From Flavobacterium hydrophilum (GTDB taxonomy: Bacteria; Bacteroidota; Bacteroidia; Flavobacteriales; Flavobacteriaceae), in NCBI RefSeq assembly GCF_003202405.1, contig NZ_QJHL01000005.1, positions 248,001 through 312,000 of the forward strand: DNA of 64,000 bases, written 5' to 3'. The notes below the pieces were generated by a model. That model was not told where the DNA came from, searched no databases, and saw nothing but the letters and a program-made list of their open reading frames with translations. A program made the translations under genes and the position numbers. Of this stretch, positions 1-8,800 are shown one piece after another. Within the stretch, counting starts at the first letter, position 1. Each line of letters opens with the position of its first letter.

Positions 1-1
1 T

Positions 2-145
2 TTAGGCAAAGAAGTAGTAAAACGAAACATCTCAGGAAAAACACAGGAAAACATCAATTTAAAATCAAAAGGTGTATTTATCTTAAAAGTGTCAGATCCT
101 AAAACAAAAGAAGTATTACACATAAAAAAGATTATAGTTCATTAA
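2..145 (+). CDS. C-terminal end of a T9SS-secreted protein (partial)
   Basis: Only the last 47 codons are in the window; the gene begins to the left. The frame reads L-G-K-E-V-V at its start and ends K-K-I-I-V-H before TAA. This spacing of a short beta-strand segment, a central G-V-F-I-L-K-V strand and a final basic K-K-I-I-V tail is the pattern of the type A sorting domain that directs proteins to the type IX secretion system of Bacteroidota. The domain is cleaved at the outer membrane, leaving the cargo secreted or surface-attached. Nothing can be said about the cargo. A perfect hairpin at 172-202 follows the stop. The sorting-domain call rests on the pattern alone, but the context (Flavobacterium-like) fits. 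Confidence 0.75.
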   Translation, partial: LGKEVVKRNISGKTQENINLKSKGVFILKVSDPKTKEVLHIKKIIVH

Positions 146-171
146 GTTTAGTTTATTTTTATAGTTTTTTG

Positions 172-206
172 ATAAATGGCAGCCTAAACAGTTGCCATTT
201 ATTTTA
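172..206 (+). terminator. Rho-independent-type terminator after the T9SS-cargo gene
   Basis: A perfect 10-base stem (172-181 with 193-202), an 11-base loop and a following T-rich run. It sits 27 bases after the stop at 145 and would separate this gene from the trypsin-like gene. Confidence 0.7.
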
Positions 207-221
207 TTAAAAATAGGTTTA
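192..221 (+). promoter_or_regulatory. Possible promoter of the trypsin-like lipoprotein gene
   Basis: TTG at 192-194, 19 bases, then TAGGTTTA at 214-221, one mismatch from the Bacteroidota -7 element TAnnTTTG. It overlaps the upstream terminator stem. The same TTG could be read as an in-frame start codon for the next gene, but the lipoprotein signal argues for the ATG at 255. Confidence 0.35.
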
Positions 222-254
222 AAAATCATTAATCGAAAATATTTAAAAACAATT

Positions 255-989
255 ATGAAATCTATCTGCTTCGTTATTTTACTGACAATGACAGCCTGTA
301 TTGGTCAGGAAAAAACATCCAATAAAACATTTGAAGAAATTGCATTAGTTAATAAAATTGATTTTTTTGACTCTAAATTAGACCAACCAAAATTTAGTTG
401 TGGATTTTTATTACAATTTAATAATGAAATATATGCGGTTACGGCAAAGCATCTGCTAAAAATAATAAAGCCGGAAAAAATGAAAACCTTAGCGTTTGAA
501 AACAATATCAAATCCTGGTCTTTATATCCATTGGAAAACAAATCTGAAATCGTGATTTGTGATAAATTATTAAATGAAAACAAAGCAGAACTTTTAGAAG
601 CCAAATCTACTTATGAAAATGACTGGCTGATTTTTTCTGTAAAAGAAAACCACACAAAAGTCAAACCCTTACAAATTAGAACAACTCCGCTAATTGCCGG
701 AGAAAAATTGTATGTGGTAGGCTGGACGAGAAAAATGGAAAGTGGAAAACAAAGAGTATACGAATTTGAATATTATAAAACCATCAACAATCGTATTCTT
801 CTTAAAGATGTAATTGTTCCGGAACAATTTGGAGGTCTGAGCGGATCTCCTGTGATTGATGAGAAAGGCATGCTTGTTGGCATTGTATCTAACGGAACAA
901 CTGATCCTGAAACCGATAAAAAATATTTTTCTCCTTGTTCCGCCACAAGTATTTTGTTATTTTTAGAAAAATTAAAAATACAGCAATAA
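255..989 (+). CDS. Trypsin-like serine protease domain lipoprotein
   Basis: A 244-residue protein. I start it at the ATG at 255 because translation from there gives a short basic n-region, a hydrophobic stretch and a lipobox M-T-A-C, so it should be a signal-peptidase-II lipoprotein. The frame is open further upstream to a TTG at 192, but that would bury the signal peptide. The body has the trypsin-fold triad in order: His in A-V-T-A-K-H, Asp in E-N-D-W-L, and the Ser in G-L-S-G-S-P-V, with the following V-G-I-V-S-N-G strand typical of the Trypsin_2 group (HtrA-like core without a PDZ domain). It is likely a periplasmic or outer-membrane-attached protease of unknown substrate. Convergent with the small membrane protein gene downstream, with only 18 bases between them. 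Confidence 0.75.
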   Translation: MKSICFVILLTMTACIGQEKTSNKTFEEIALVNKIDFFDSKLDQPKFSCGFLLQFNNEIYAVTAKHLLKIIKPEKMKTLAFENNIKSWSLYPLENKSEIVICDKLLNENKAELLEAKSTYENDWLIFSVKENHTKVKPLQIRTTPLIAGEKLYVVGWTRKMESGKQRVYEFEYYKTINNRILLKDVIVPEQFGGLSGSPVIDEKGMLVGIVSNGTTDPETDKKYFSPCSATSILLFLEKLKIQQ

Positions 990-1007
990 CATTAAAATGT
1001 ACTGGAA

Positions 1008-1304
1008 TTAAGAAATCCTATTTTGCTTTGAAAAAAAATAAGTATAAATCCATGTGATCGTAAAGGATGGGATCACATCGGTAAACGGAATGATTTCTTC
1101 AACAAAAGTCAAAATACTGGCAACCTTCCCTACTCTTCCTTTGTACATTCTGGTCATGATAAAAGCGGCAATTGGTGCCCAAATCACATCTGAAAACTCT
1201 CCTAAAAGCGGAATCGAAAAAGAAATCATCCCAATTCCGTCCAAAAGTAAACCGATCAGTAATTTTTGTATTCTGTTATCTTCTACAACTTTCAAATCCT
1301 GCAT
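1008..1304 (-). CDS. Small multipass membrane protein, function unknown
   Basis: 98 residues if started at the ATG at 1304 (M-Q-D-L-K-V-V-E-D); the frame extends 20 codons upstream to 1364, but that extension looks unrelated and lies in AT-rich promoter-like DNA. Three hydrophobic segments are visible: around L-L-L-D-G-I-G-M-I-S-F, the I-W-A-P-I-A-A-F-I segment and T-I-T-W-I-Y-T-Y-F-F near the C-terminus, with a conserved-looking F-S-D-V-I-W-A-P core. I do not recognise a named family with certainty. Small proteins of this kind recur in Flavobacterium chromosomes. It is divergent from the LolD-like operon, so the DNA at 1305-1491 should hold promoters for both directions. Confidence 0.6.
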   Translation of the reverse strand: MQDLKVVEDNRIQKLLIGLLLDGIGMISFSIPLLGEFSDVIWAPIAAFIMTRMYKGRVGKVASILTFVEEIIPFTDVIPSFTITWIYTYFFSKQNRIS

Positions 1305-1424
1305 GATATGATAAATTAAGTTACATTCAAAATTAAAAAATAATATACCCAAACTATTATTCAATTAAGTCAATTAATTTCTAAATTCCCATATCAATAA
1401 ACATACCGCTTACTTTCAGATTTA

Positions 1425-1432
1425 TAAATTTG
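1425..1432 (+). promoter_or_regulatory. -7 promoter element ahead of the LolD-like operon
   Basis: TAAATTTG matches the Bacteroidota -7 consensus TAnnTTTG exactly, 60 bases before the start codon at 1492. I see no TTG at the usual -33 distance, so this is a half-site call. Confidence 0.4.
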
Positions 1433-1491
1433 TGTTACAAACCATTTTAATATCAACAGAATCTTTGTTTCTTTGTAGAAACAGTTTCTAA

Positions 1492-2154
1492 ATGATACAC
1501 GCAAAAAACATACATAAATTCTACGATCAGCTTGAAGTGTTAAAAGGAGTTGATTTACATATTCAAAAAGGAGAAATTGTATCAATTGTAGGTGCTTCCG
1601 GTGCCGGAAAAACCACTTTACTACACATTTTAGGAACTTTGGACAAACCGGAGAAAGGTTCTGAAACATCACTGACTATAAATGGCCAAAATATTTTAGG
1701 ACTGAATGATAAAGCATTATCAAGTTTCAGAAATCTGAATTTAGGTTTTATTTTTCAGTTTCATCAGCTTTTACCTGAGTTCACCGCTCTCGAAAATGTA
1801 TGCATTCCTGCATACATCGCAGGCAAAAAGCCATCAGAAACCGAAACCGAAGCCAAAAAACTGCTGGATTATTTAGGATTATCTCATAGAATTAATCATA
1901 AACCAAGCGAACTTTCGGGAGGCGAGCAGCAGCGAGTTGCGGTAGCAAGAGCCTTAATCAATAAACCCGATGTAATTTTTGCAGATGAGCCTTCAGGTAA
2001 TCTGGATACCCATTCTGCCGAAAATTTGCATCAGTTATTCTTTCAGCTTCGCGATGAATTTGGACAAACTTTCGTGATTGTAACTCATAATGAAGAACTG
2101 GCAAATATGGCAGATCGAAAGTTAGTAATGTCTGACGGTCAAATTTTGTCTTAA
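1492..2154 (+). CDS. ABC transporter ATP-binding protein, LolD/MacB-like
   Basis: 220 residues, the usual length for a LolD-type ATPase. The Walker A motif is G-A-S-G-A-G-K-T-T (residues 34-42), the signature is L-S-G-G-E-Q-Q (141-147) and Walker B is V-I-F-A-D-E-P (161-167), followed by S-G-N-L-D-T, which is the form seen in the LolD/MacB/FtsE group. LolD energises release of lipoproteins from the inner membrane by LolCE. No LolC/LolE-type permease is next to it here, so the partner must be elsewhere. It begins a tight operon: the next gene starts one base after its stop. The neighbour is a large membrane protein but does not look like an ABC permease. Confidence 0.85.
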   Translation: MIHAKNIHKFYDQLEVLKGVDLHIQKGEIVSIVGASGAGKTTLLHILGTLDKPEKGSETSLTINGQNILGLNDKALSSFRNLNLGFIFQFHQLLPEFTALENVCIPAYIAGKKPSETETEAKKLLDYLGLSHRINHKPSELSGGEQQRVAVARALINKPDVIFADEPSGNLDTHSAENLHQLFFQLRDEFGQTFVIVTHNEELANMADRKLVMSDGQILS

Positions 2155-2155
2155 A

Positions 2156-3856
2156 ATGCTTTTAATTCTTTTAAGCTGGATTTATATTGTTTTTACAACC
2201 ATAAATTTTGGTTTTATTTTTGATAAAATCATCGGTACAAAAAATAATAATTTTGTAATAGCTGCAATATCAGGTCTTTTTTTTACGACAATTTTAGCCA
2301 GTATCTGGGCAATTTTCGGAAGAATAAATTTCGAATTTCATCTTGTTTTATTATTTTTAAACATCCTGTTGGTAGTTAAATACAAGCACTCAATTATAAA
2401 CATATACAAACAATTTCTACTTGATTTTAAAAAACTTGAAAAAGTTTCAAAAGTAATTCTGATTTTAATTACTATTTTAATTATAGCACAATGCTCTACT
2501 GCTCCTTTTGTAATTGACAACGAATCGTATTACATTCAAACCATAAAATGGCTTAACGAATATGGTTTTGTAAAAGGAATTGCTAATTTACATATTTACC
2601 TGGGGCAAACGAGTGGCTGGCATATTACACAAAGCATTTTTAATTTTTCATTTTTATATAAAAATTTTAATGATCTCAGCGGTTTTTGTTTGCTTTTAGG
2701 AAGCTTGTTCTCTATTCAAAAACTAAATGCTTTCTATCAAAACAAAAATCAGAACTACCTTATCATTGGATTACTCCCTATATTTAATGTTTTTCTTTTT
2801 CAATTTATCAGTGCTCCTTCACCTGATATTCCTGTTTACGTATTTTCGTTTGTGCTCTTCTTTCATTTACTGGATAACTTCAAAAAAAACATTTTTGAGT
2901 CCTTTAACCTGGTTGTCATTTTAGTTCTTTTTTTAATTTATATTAAGAATACAACGATAGTTTTTGCAGTAATTCCGGTTATCTTATTTGTTCTGAATTT
3001 TAGATTATTATCAAAAAAGGTCATGGCGCCTATTTTATTGTCCATCATATTATTGTCTCTTTATGTCATAAAGAACATGATTATTTGTGGAGGGCCAGTT
3101 TTTCCATCAAAATTTTTTACTAATATAGAAACCAGCTATGCTATTCCGGAGACTATTGGAAGCGCTTACTATGATAGTATTAAACATTATGGATATTTTG
3201 TAAACGAACAGCAATACAACACCATGTCTATTAAAGATTTGTTTTTGAAATGGCTTCAACTCCCAAAATTAAATGGTTTATTTGATAAAGTTATTGTAAT
3301 TATCATGTTTATTACACCCTTTTTAATTTATAAATTTCAAAATAAAAAAAGCCTATGGGGTCTTTATTTTGTAATGATTTTCCAAATGTTTTTGCTTTTT
3401 GTTACTTCTCCTCAGTATCGTTTTTTCATGAACTTTGTCATGTTTTTTTCTCTTTTTTGTTTGACTTGTTTTATACAAAATAAAAGAGCAATCTATTCGC
3501 TACTGTTATTATCTTTAATCCCAACGTTTATTGTTTTATTTTTTCCTTTAAATTTAAATCAATTTTCGAATCATAAATTCATGATGAAAATTAGTAACTT
3601 TTCGATTGACAACTTTATTTTTCCTTATAAAAATACCAAAAGCGATACTGATTTTAAAACAATCCGTTTAGGAAATCTTATCTATCACTCGCCAATAGAA
3701 AACGAGGTTTTTTGGTCAAACGGAGACGGTGATTTGCCTTGCGTCAATAAAGACCAGATTGATTACTATAAAAAATATTACAAAACCATTCCTCAAATGC
3801 GTACTAACGATATAAAAGACGGGTTTTATCCAAAAAAAGTACAAAAAGATGAATAA
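2156..3856 (+). CDS. Large multipass membrane protein, GT-C-like (LIC_10190-type)
   Basis: 566 residues with roughly twelve hydrophobic segments spread over residues 1-470 and a hydrophilic C-terminal tail. Near the first periplasmic loop there is a D-N-E-S-Y-Y motif, and further on S-A-P-S-P-D-I-P-V. Acidic residues after the first helices and this loop pattern are typical of polyprenol-linked GT-C glycosyltransferases and of the poorly described LIC_10190 family. No catalytic assignment is possible from the sequence. It starts one base after the LolD-like gene and overlaps the start of the TIGR02757 gene by 8 bases, so the three are probably translated from one mRNA. It could be a surface-glycan or lipid-glycosylation enzyme; that is inference. 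Confidence 0.6.
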   Translation: MLLILLSWIYIVFTTINFGFIFDKIIGTKNNNFVIAAISGLFFTTILASIWAIFGRINFEFHLVLLFLNILLVVKYKHSIINIYKQFLLDFKKLEKVSKVILILITILIIAQCSTAPFVIDNESYYIQTIKWLNEYGFVKGIANLHIYLGQTSGWHITQSIFNFSFLYKNFNDLSGFCLLLGSLFSIQKLNAFYQNKNQNYLIIGLLPIFNVFLFQFISAPSPDIPVYVFSFVLFFHLLDNFKKNIFESFNLVVILVLFLIYIKNTTIVFAVIPVILFVLNFRLLSKKVMAPILLSIILLSLYVIKNMIICGGPVFPSKFFTNIETSYAIPETIGSAYYDSIKHYGYFVNEQQYNTMSIKDLFLKWLQLPKLNGLFDKVIVIIMFITPFLIYKFQNKKSLWGLYFVMIFQMFLLFVTSPQYRFFMNFVMFFSLFCLTCFIQNKRAIYSLLLLSLIPTFIVLFFPLNLNQFSNHKFMMKISNFSIDNFIFPYKNTKSDTDFKTIRLGNLIYHSPIENEVFWSNGDGDLPCVNKDQIDYYKKYYKTIPQMRTNDIKDGFYPKKVQKDE

Positions 3857-4613
3857 AGCGGAATTAAAAGAATTTCTTGACGAAAAAGTCAATCAATATA
3901 ATAATCTCGATTTTATCGAAAGCGATCCTGTACAGATTCCGCATCTTTTTACTCAAAAAGAAGACGTTGAAATTGCAGGATTTCTAAGTGCAACTATTGC
4001 CTGGGGAAACCGTAAAATGATTATTAAAAATGCGCATCAAATGATGAATTTGATGGGCAATACCCCTTACGATTTTGTAATGTCCCATTCTGATTCGGAT
4101 CTGGAAAGATTAGAAAATTTTGTCCATCGTACTTTTAACGGAAAAGATTTTGCCGGGTTTATAAAAGGATTGCAGCATATTTATAAAAACCACGAAGGTT
4201 TAGAAGCTGTTTTTGCTAAAAATCAGGAAAAAGAAAGTCTGCAAAAAAGCATTTCAGAATTCAAAAAAACATTTTTTGAAATCGATCATCTCTCCAGAAC
4301 CCAAAAACATATTTCAGATCCTTTAAATAATTCTGCAGCAAAGCGCATTAATATGTATTTGCGATGGATGGCTCGTCAGGATACAAAAGGAGTCGATTTA
4401 GGCATTTGGAAAACCATTCCGCCCAGCGCTCTATCATGCCCTCTTGATGTACATTCCGGAAATGTTGCCCGCAAATTAGGATTGCTTTCGCGTAAGCAAA
4501 ATGACGGAAAAGCACTCGCCGAATTGGACTTAAAACTACGTGAATTAGATCCAAATGATCCTGTAAAATACGACTTTGCCTTATTTGGTTTAGGTGTTTT
4601 TGAAGGATTTTAA
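3849..4613 (+). CDS. TIGR02757 (DUF2400) family protein
   Basis: 254 residues. The pattern P-H-L-F-T-Q-K-E-D-V-E-I-A-G-F near the N-terminus, A-T-I-A-W-G-N-R, and the central R-W-M-A-R-Q-D and C-P-L-D-V-H-S-G-N-V-A-R blocks identify the TIGR02757 family, which is widespread in Bacteroidota and has no established biochemical role. The C-terminal part, with P-L-D-V-H preceding a helix and the P-V-K-Y-D-F-A-L-F-G-L-G ending, vaguely resembles helix-hairpin-helix glycosylases; that is only an impression. The start overlaps the preceding gene by 8 bases. Function is unknown; its conserved link to cell-envelope genes here may be only local operon structure. Confidence 0.85.
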   Translation: MNKAELKEFLDEKVNQYNNLDFIESDPVQIPHLFTQKEDVEIAGFLSATIAWGNRKMIIKNAHQMMNLMGNTPYDFVMSHSDSDLERLENFVHRTFNGKDFAGFIKGLQHIYKNHEGLEAVFAKNQEKESLQKSISEFKKTFFEIDHLSRTQKHISDPLNNSAAKRINMYLRWMARQDTKGVDLGIWKTIPPSALSCPLDVHSGNVARKLGLLSRKQNDGKALAELDLKLRELDPNDPVKYDFALFGLGVFEGF

Positions 4614-4743
4614 AACATTCTTTTCCGTACAATTCAATTTTTTAAATTTTCAGACTTTAATAATTCTACAACTAATTCTTTCAATTTAATTTCCAATTCC
4701 GAAAGAGAGGTTTTCATTTATTTTATACTTTTAAAATAATCGT

Positions 4744-4751
4744 TATCTTTA
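4744..4751 (+). promoter_or_regulatory. Weak -7-like element upstream of the HEAT/GT2/YaiO locus
   Basis: TATCTTTA differs from TAnnTTTG only at the last base and lies 73 bases before the start at 4824. No -33 TTG is visible. It is the best candidate I can see for the start of the exopolysaccharide-like operon. Confidence 0.25.
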
Positions 4752-4823
4752 TGTAAATCTCTAATAAAAAAGAATATATTATTTGTTAAGCTTTCAGAAT
4801 AACACCCAAATTACTTTTATTAA

Positions 4824-5891
4824 ATGGAAGTATTTATCCATCATTTTATCCGAATCATATTGCCCATACTAATCATCGGGTGTATTTCATTAATTGCATT
4901 TTTAATTCTCAATAGATACCGCTACGATTTATTTCATCCAAAATTTGATACCGTAAAAAATGAGATTGATATCTTTTTTACTAATCTGATTTTTTCTCCT
5001 CTTGACAAAACAATTCATCATACTGAAATAGAACAATTTAAAAAAACAATTCCTTTTGAAAAAAATTGGTGTAAAAAATTATTACTTAGTGAAATTATCT
5101 TTTTGAAACTAAACTTAAAAGGTGAGGTCACTAAAAAATTTGATTACATCTACGAACAATTTGATTTATTTCGATATACTCAAAAACTTTTAAAGAGCCG
5201 TCATTTTTATTTCAAATGCCTTGGATTATTTCAACTCGAATCATTAGATTATAAAAAAGGTAAACACTACATCACCCCTTTATTAAATCATAAAAACAGA
5301 GATATCAAATCCAGGGCTTTTCTGGCATTAATTTCATTGAGGCCAAATAAACTGGAATCATTGATTGATTTTTCTCATGAGATTACAATTGCAGAAGAGA
5401 TTAATATCATGGATATTTTGCATCATAAAAAAACAAAAATGCCGGCAAATTTAAGAGACTGGATTGTTTCTGATAATGCATCAATCATTAAACTTAGCAT
5501 TAAACTGTTGGTATTTTATAACAATACCAATGAAAATGAAAATATAGTAAAATTACTCAACCACGAAGATAAAGGCTTACGCCACGAAGTTATTATGGCT
5601 ATTAATTCCTTATTCATTATTGAAGCTGAAACGGAATTAATAAAACGCTTCAGACATGAAGATACCCAAAATAAATTGGAAATTTTTAATACACTTTCCA
5701 AAATAGGAACTGCAAAATCTGAAGAATTCATCGCTCAATTATTAGAAAACAAGACAGATGAAAACATCAAACTTGATGCTGTTTATTGTCTTCATAAAAT
5801 AAATCAAAACTATTTTGATAATCATTTTTTAGATAACGAGGATGTGCAAAAAATGGTCAAACATGTAAAAGCCATTAATAATGATAGATGA
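4824..5891 (+). CDS. Membrane-anchored HEAT-repeat protein
   Basis: 355 residues. One transmembrane segment near residues 9-30 is followed directly by R-Y-R-Y, so by the positive-inside rule the rest should lie in the cytoplasm. From about residue 125 to 345 there are helical pairs of HEAT type, with boundaries such as L-L-N-H-K-N-R-D-I-K-S-R-A, L-L-N-H-E-D-K-G-L-R-H-E-V, R-H-E-D-T-Q-N-K-L-E and E-N-K-T-D-E-N-I-K-L-D-A, each beginning with a short acidic/Asn turn. HEAT arrays bind proteins rather than catalyse. It opens the locus and overlaps the start of the GT2 fusion gene by 11 bases, so translational coupling is likely. The inference is that it is a cytoplasmic-face adaptor or regulator of the synthase. 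Confidence 0.75.
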   Translation: MEVFIHHFIRIILPILIIGCISLIAFLILNRYRYDLFHPKFDTVKNEIDIFFTNLIFSPLDKTIHHTEIEQFKKTIPFEKNWCKKLLLSEIIFLKLNLKGEVTKKFDYIYEQFDLFRYTQKLLKSRHFYFKCLGLFQLESLDYKKGKHYITPLLNHKNRDIKSRAFLALISLRPNKLESLIDFSHEITIAEEINIMDILHHKKTKMPANLRDWIVSDNASIIKLSIKLLVFYNNTNENENIVKLLNHEDKGLRHEVIMAINSLFIIEAETELIKRFRHEDTQNKLEIFNTLSKIGTAKSEEFIAQLLENKTDENIKLDAVYCLHKINQNYFDNHFLDNEDVQKMVKHVKAINNDR

Positions 5892-8800
5892 TATCCTATC
5901 CATATATCTTAATTTCATAGGTGCTTTTTCGATCACTTACATCAGCTTGTATTGTATATTGGCAGGCCTGTCCTATTATGCAATTAAAAAAAGCCTTAAC
6001 ACCAAACACTTCATCCCTGACAATGTTATTATAAAATCCAATTATATCCCCGGTGTTTCCATTGTAGCTCCGGCATTCAACGAAGGAGCTACTGTAGTAA
6101 ACAATGTAAAATCTTTACTATCATTAAATTATCCAAAATTTGAAATAGTATTAGTAAATGATGGGAGTTCGGATGGTACTTTAAAAAAATTAATTAAAGA
6201 ATTCGAACTCGTAAAAGTTGATTTTTATTACCAGGAACAGATTAAAACCCACACCGTTAGAGGCCATTATAAATCAACAAATCCGCTTTATTACAAGCTA
6301 TTGGTTGTGGATAAGGAAAATGCAAAAAGCAAAGCGGATGCTGTCAATGTTGGAATAAATTCTACCAAATATCCATTATTTATCTGCACTGATGTTGATT
6401 GTATTTTAAAAAGTGATACTATTATAAAATTAGCAAAACCGTTCATAGAATCAAAAAAAAGAGTTATTGCAACCGGAGCAGGTATCAGGATATCGAATTC
6501 CTGCGAAGTAAAAAATGGTTTTTTGGTTAAAATTCATTTCCCAAAAGGCTGGCTGCCCAGATTTCAGGAATTAGAATATGTCAGAGCCTTTCTTTTTGGC
6601 AGAATGGCATGGAGCAAAATTAACGGATTGCTGTTGGTTTCCGGCGCTTTAGGAATGTTTGACAAAGAAATTGCTATAGCGGCCGGAGGTTATTTCCATA
6701 AATCTTTAGGGGAAGACATGGAACTTGTAACCCGAATGCGGAAATATATGTATGTTAATAAATTGCCTTTTTCTATACAATATATTCCCGAATCACTTTG
6801 CTGGACGGAAGTCCCATCAACAAGAGAAGTCTTTATACGCCAACGTGTACGATGGTCCCGAGGATTAGTCGAGACATTGTATATGCATAAAAATGTATTT
6901 TTCAACCCAAAATATCAAAAAACAGCTTTTCTAATATTTCCTTATTTCCTCTTTTTTGAATTTCTGATTCCTATTCTGGAAGTAATTGGAGTTATGGTAT
7001 TAATTCTTAGCTTTATTTTTTTACATGAAGATTATGTTAATTTCCTTTATCTGACACTAACTGTCTATTTCTTTTATATCATCGTGACATTTATATCCAT
7101 CTTAATGGATGATGTTATTTATAAAAATTATGCCAATACCAAAGAAATGATTATTTTGGTCCTGATGGCTATTATCGAGCCTTTTTGCTACCATCCTATT
7201 TGTGTTTACGCATCGCTAAAAGGATATTATAATTTTTTTAGTCTAAAGGAGCAAAGCTGGGGAAATATGCAACGACAGGGGTTTGATAGTCCGACAGCAG
7301 TCAACGAAAAACAAAATTTATTACAATATAAAATAAAAAAAATGTACTCTCACTACTTAAAATATTTGTATCTCACCACATCTTTAGTGGTTATGTTTTG
7401 GTTATCTAGTTTGTTCGAAACGTATTCAAAAATATCAAACGGTATTGCAGTGCCAAAGATTGGCATGGAAATTTGCTATAAATTGCTCAATGATTTCTGG
7501 TCTGCTATTGTTGTGAGTTTAGTGCTGTTGCCAGTGTTTATTCTCATTGGATTTATACAAAAAAGATTCTCTGTCATATTTATGACCATAATTTTTACCC
7601 TGGTTGCACTCATACAATTTGCATTGGTAAAATACAGCTCCACAACCCTAGTCAATTTGGGAGCAGATTTAATGGGTTATTCTTTCTCAGACATGTACCT
7701 AACAGTAAAAGCGTCTGAATCACTTTCCTTTATATTCTTTTTACCATTCATTATAATTCCTTTATTGTATTTGGGAATCAATTTTGCTTTTACCAAATTG
7801 GACAAAAGAAAAATAGTTTTAGGAACGACATTGGCTCTGGTTATTATTTCAGGTGCTATGAAACTATTTCTTCATGAGCTGTCTGATTCAAAATATGAAA
7901 ATAAACTGGCATTTTTAACCAAAGAAATTATTCGATTTGAAAGAGACAAAAGTATAGCCGGCGATGTTCAAAACATCAAATTCAAATCAGAATATCCGAT
8001 GTTAAAACCTTTTAAAGAGACTCCGGATGTTTTGGGGCCGCATTTTAATATTACAAGTGAAAAACCAAATATTGTTGTTATTGTAGTTGAAGGTCTGGGA
8101 GACGAATTTATTGGTAAAAACGAATATGCAGGATTTACACCTTACTTAGATTCGATGATTTCAAAATCATTGTATTGGGAAAATTTTTTAAGCAACGGTG
8201 GAAGAACTTATGCTGTACTTTCGTCATTGTTGGGTTCGCTGACCTATGGTCAAAAAGGGTTTTTAGAATTAAATCCGTATCCTGCACATCTTTCCCTGAT
8301 CAATGTGCTGAAAGCGAATGGATATACTACCTCTTTTTATTCTGGTGATGATGCTAATTTTGATAGAAAAATCAATTTTCTGGATCAAAATGGTATTGAT
8401 AATTTAATCGACAAAAACAATTATGGCCCGGAATACACCAAAACAAAAGCCAATGCTGAAGGTTTTTCCTGGGGATATCCTGATGGTGAAATTTTCAAAA
8501 AAGCACTTATTGAAACCAACAAAATGAAACTTCCGCGATTGGATATTATACAAACTCTTACCAATCATGAACCTTTTGACTTTCCGGAAAAAAATGAATA
8601 TTTGAAAAAAATTGACGGTATTATTGATAGCCATCCGAATCTTAAATCGCAAAAAGAAAACATTATTTCTTATAAAGATATTTTTGCCTGTTTGAATTAC
8701 ACTGATAATTCAATTAAAAATTATATGGAAGCCTATGCCAAAAGACCCGACTATAAAAATACGATCTTTATAATTACAGGTGACCACCGTTTAATTCCTA

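Noticed and set aside
1467..1489. Two direct copies of GTTTCT with an AGAAAC between them, just before the LolD-like gene.
   Set aside because: A 6-base hairpin of this kind is likely by chance in this composition; no known regulator site is matched.
4634..4717. A 27-codon minus-strand frame in the gap before the HEAT gene, with a Leu/Lys-rich helical translation.
   Set aside because: Too short, no start context, and AT-rich DNA easily gives such frames; not listed as a gene without conservation data.
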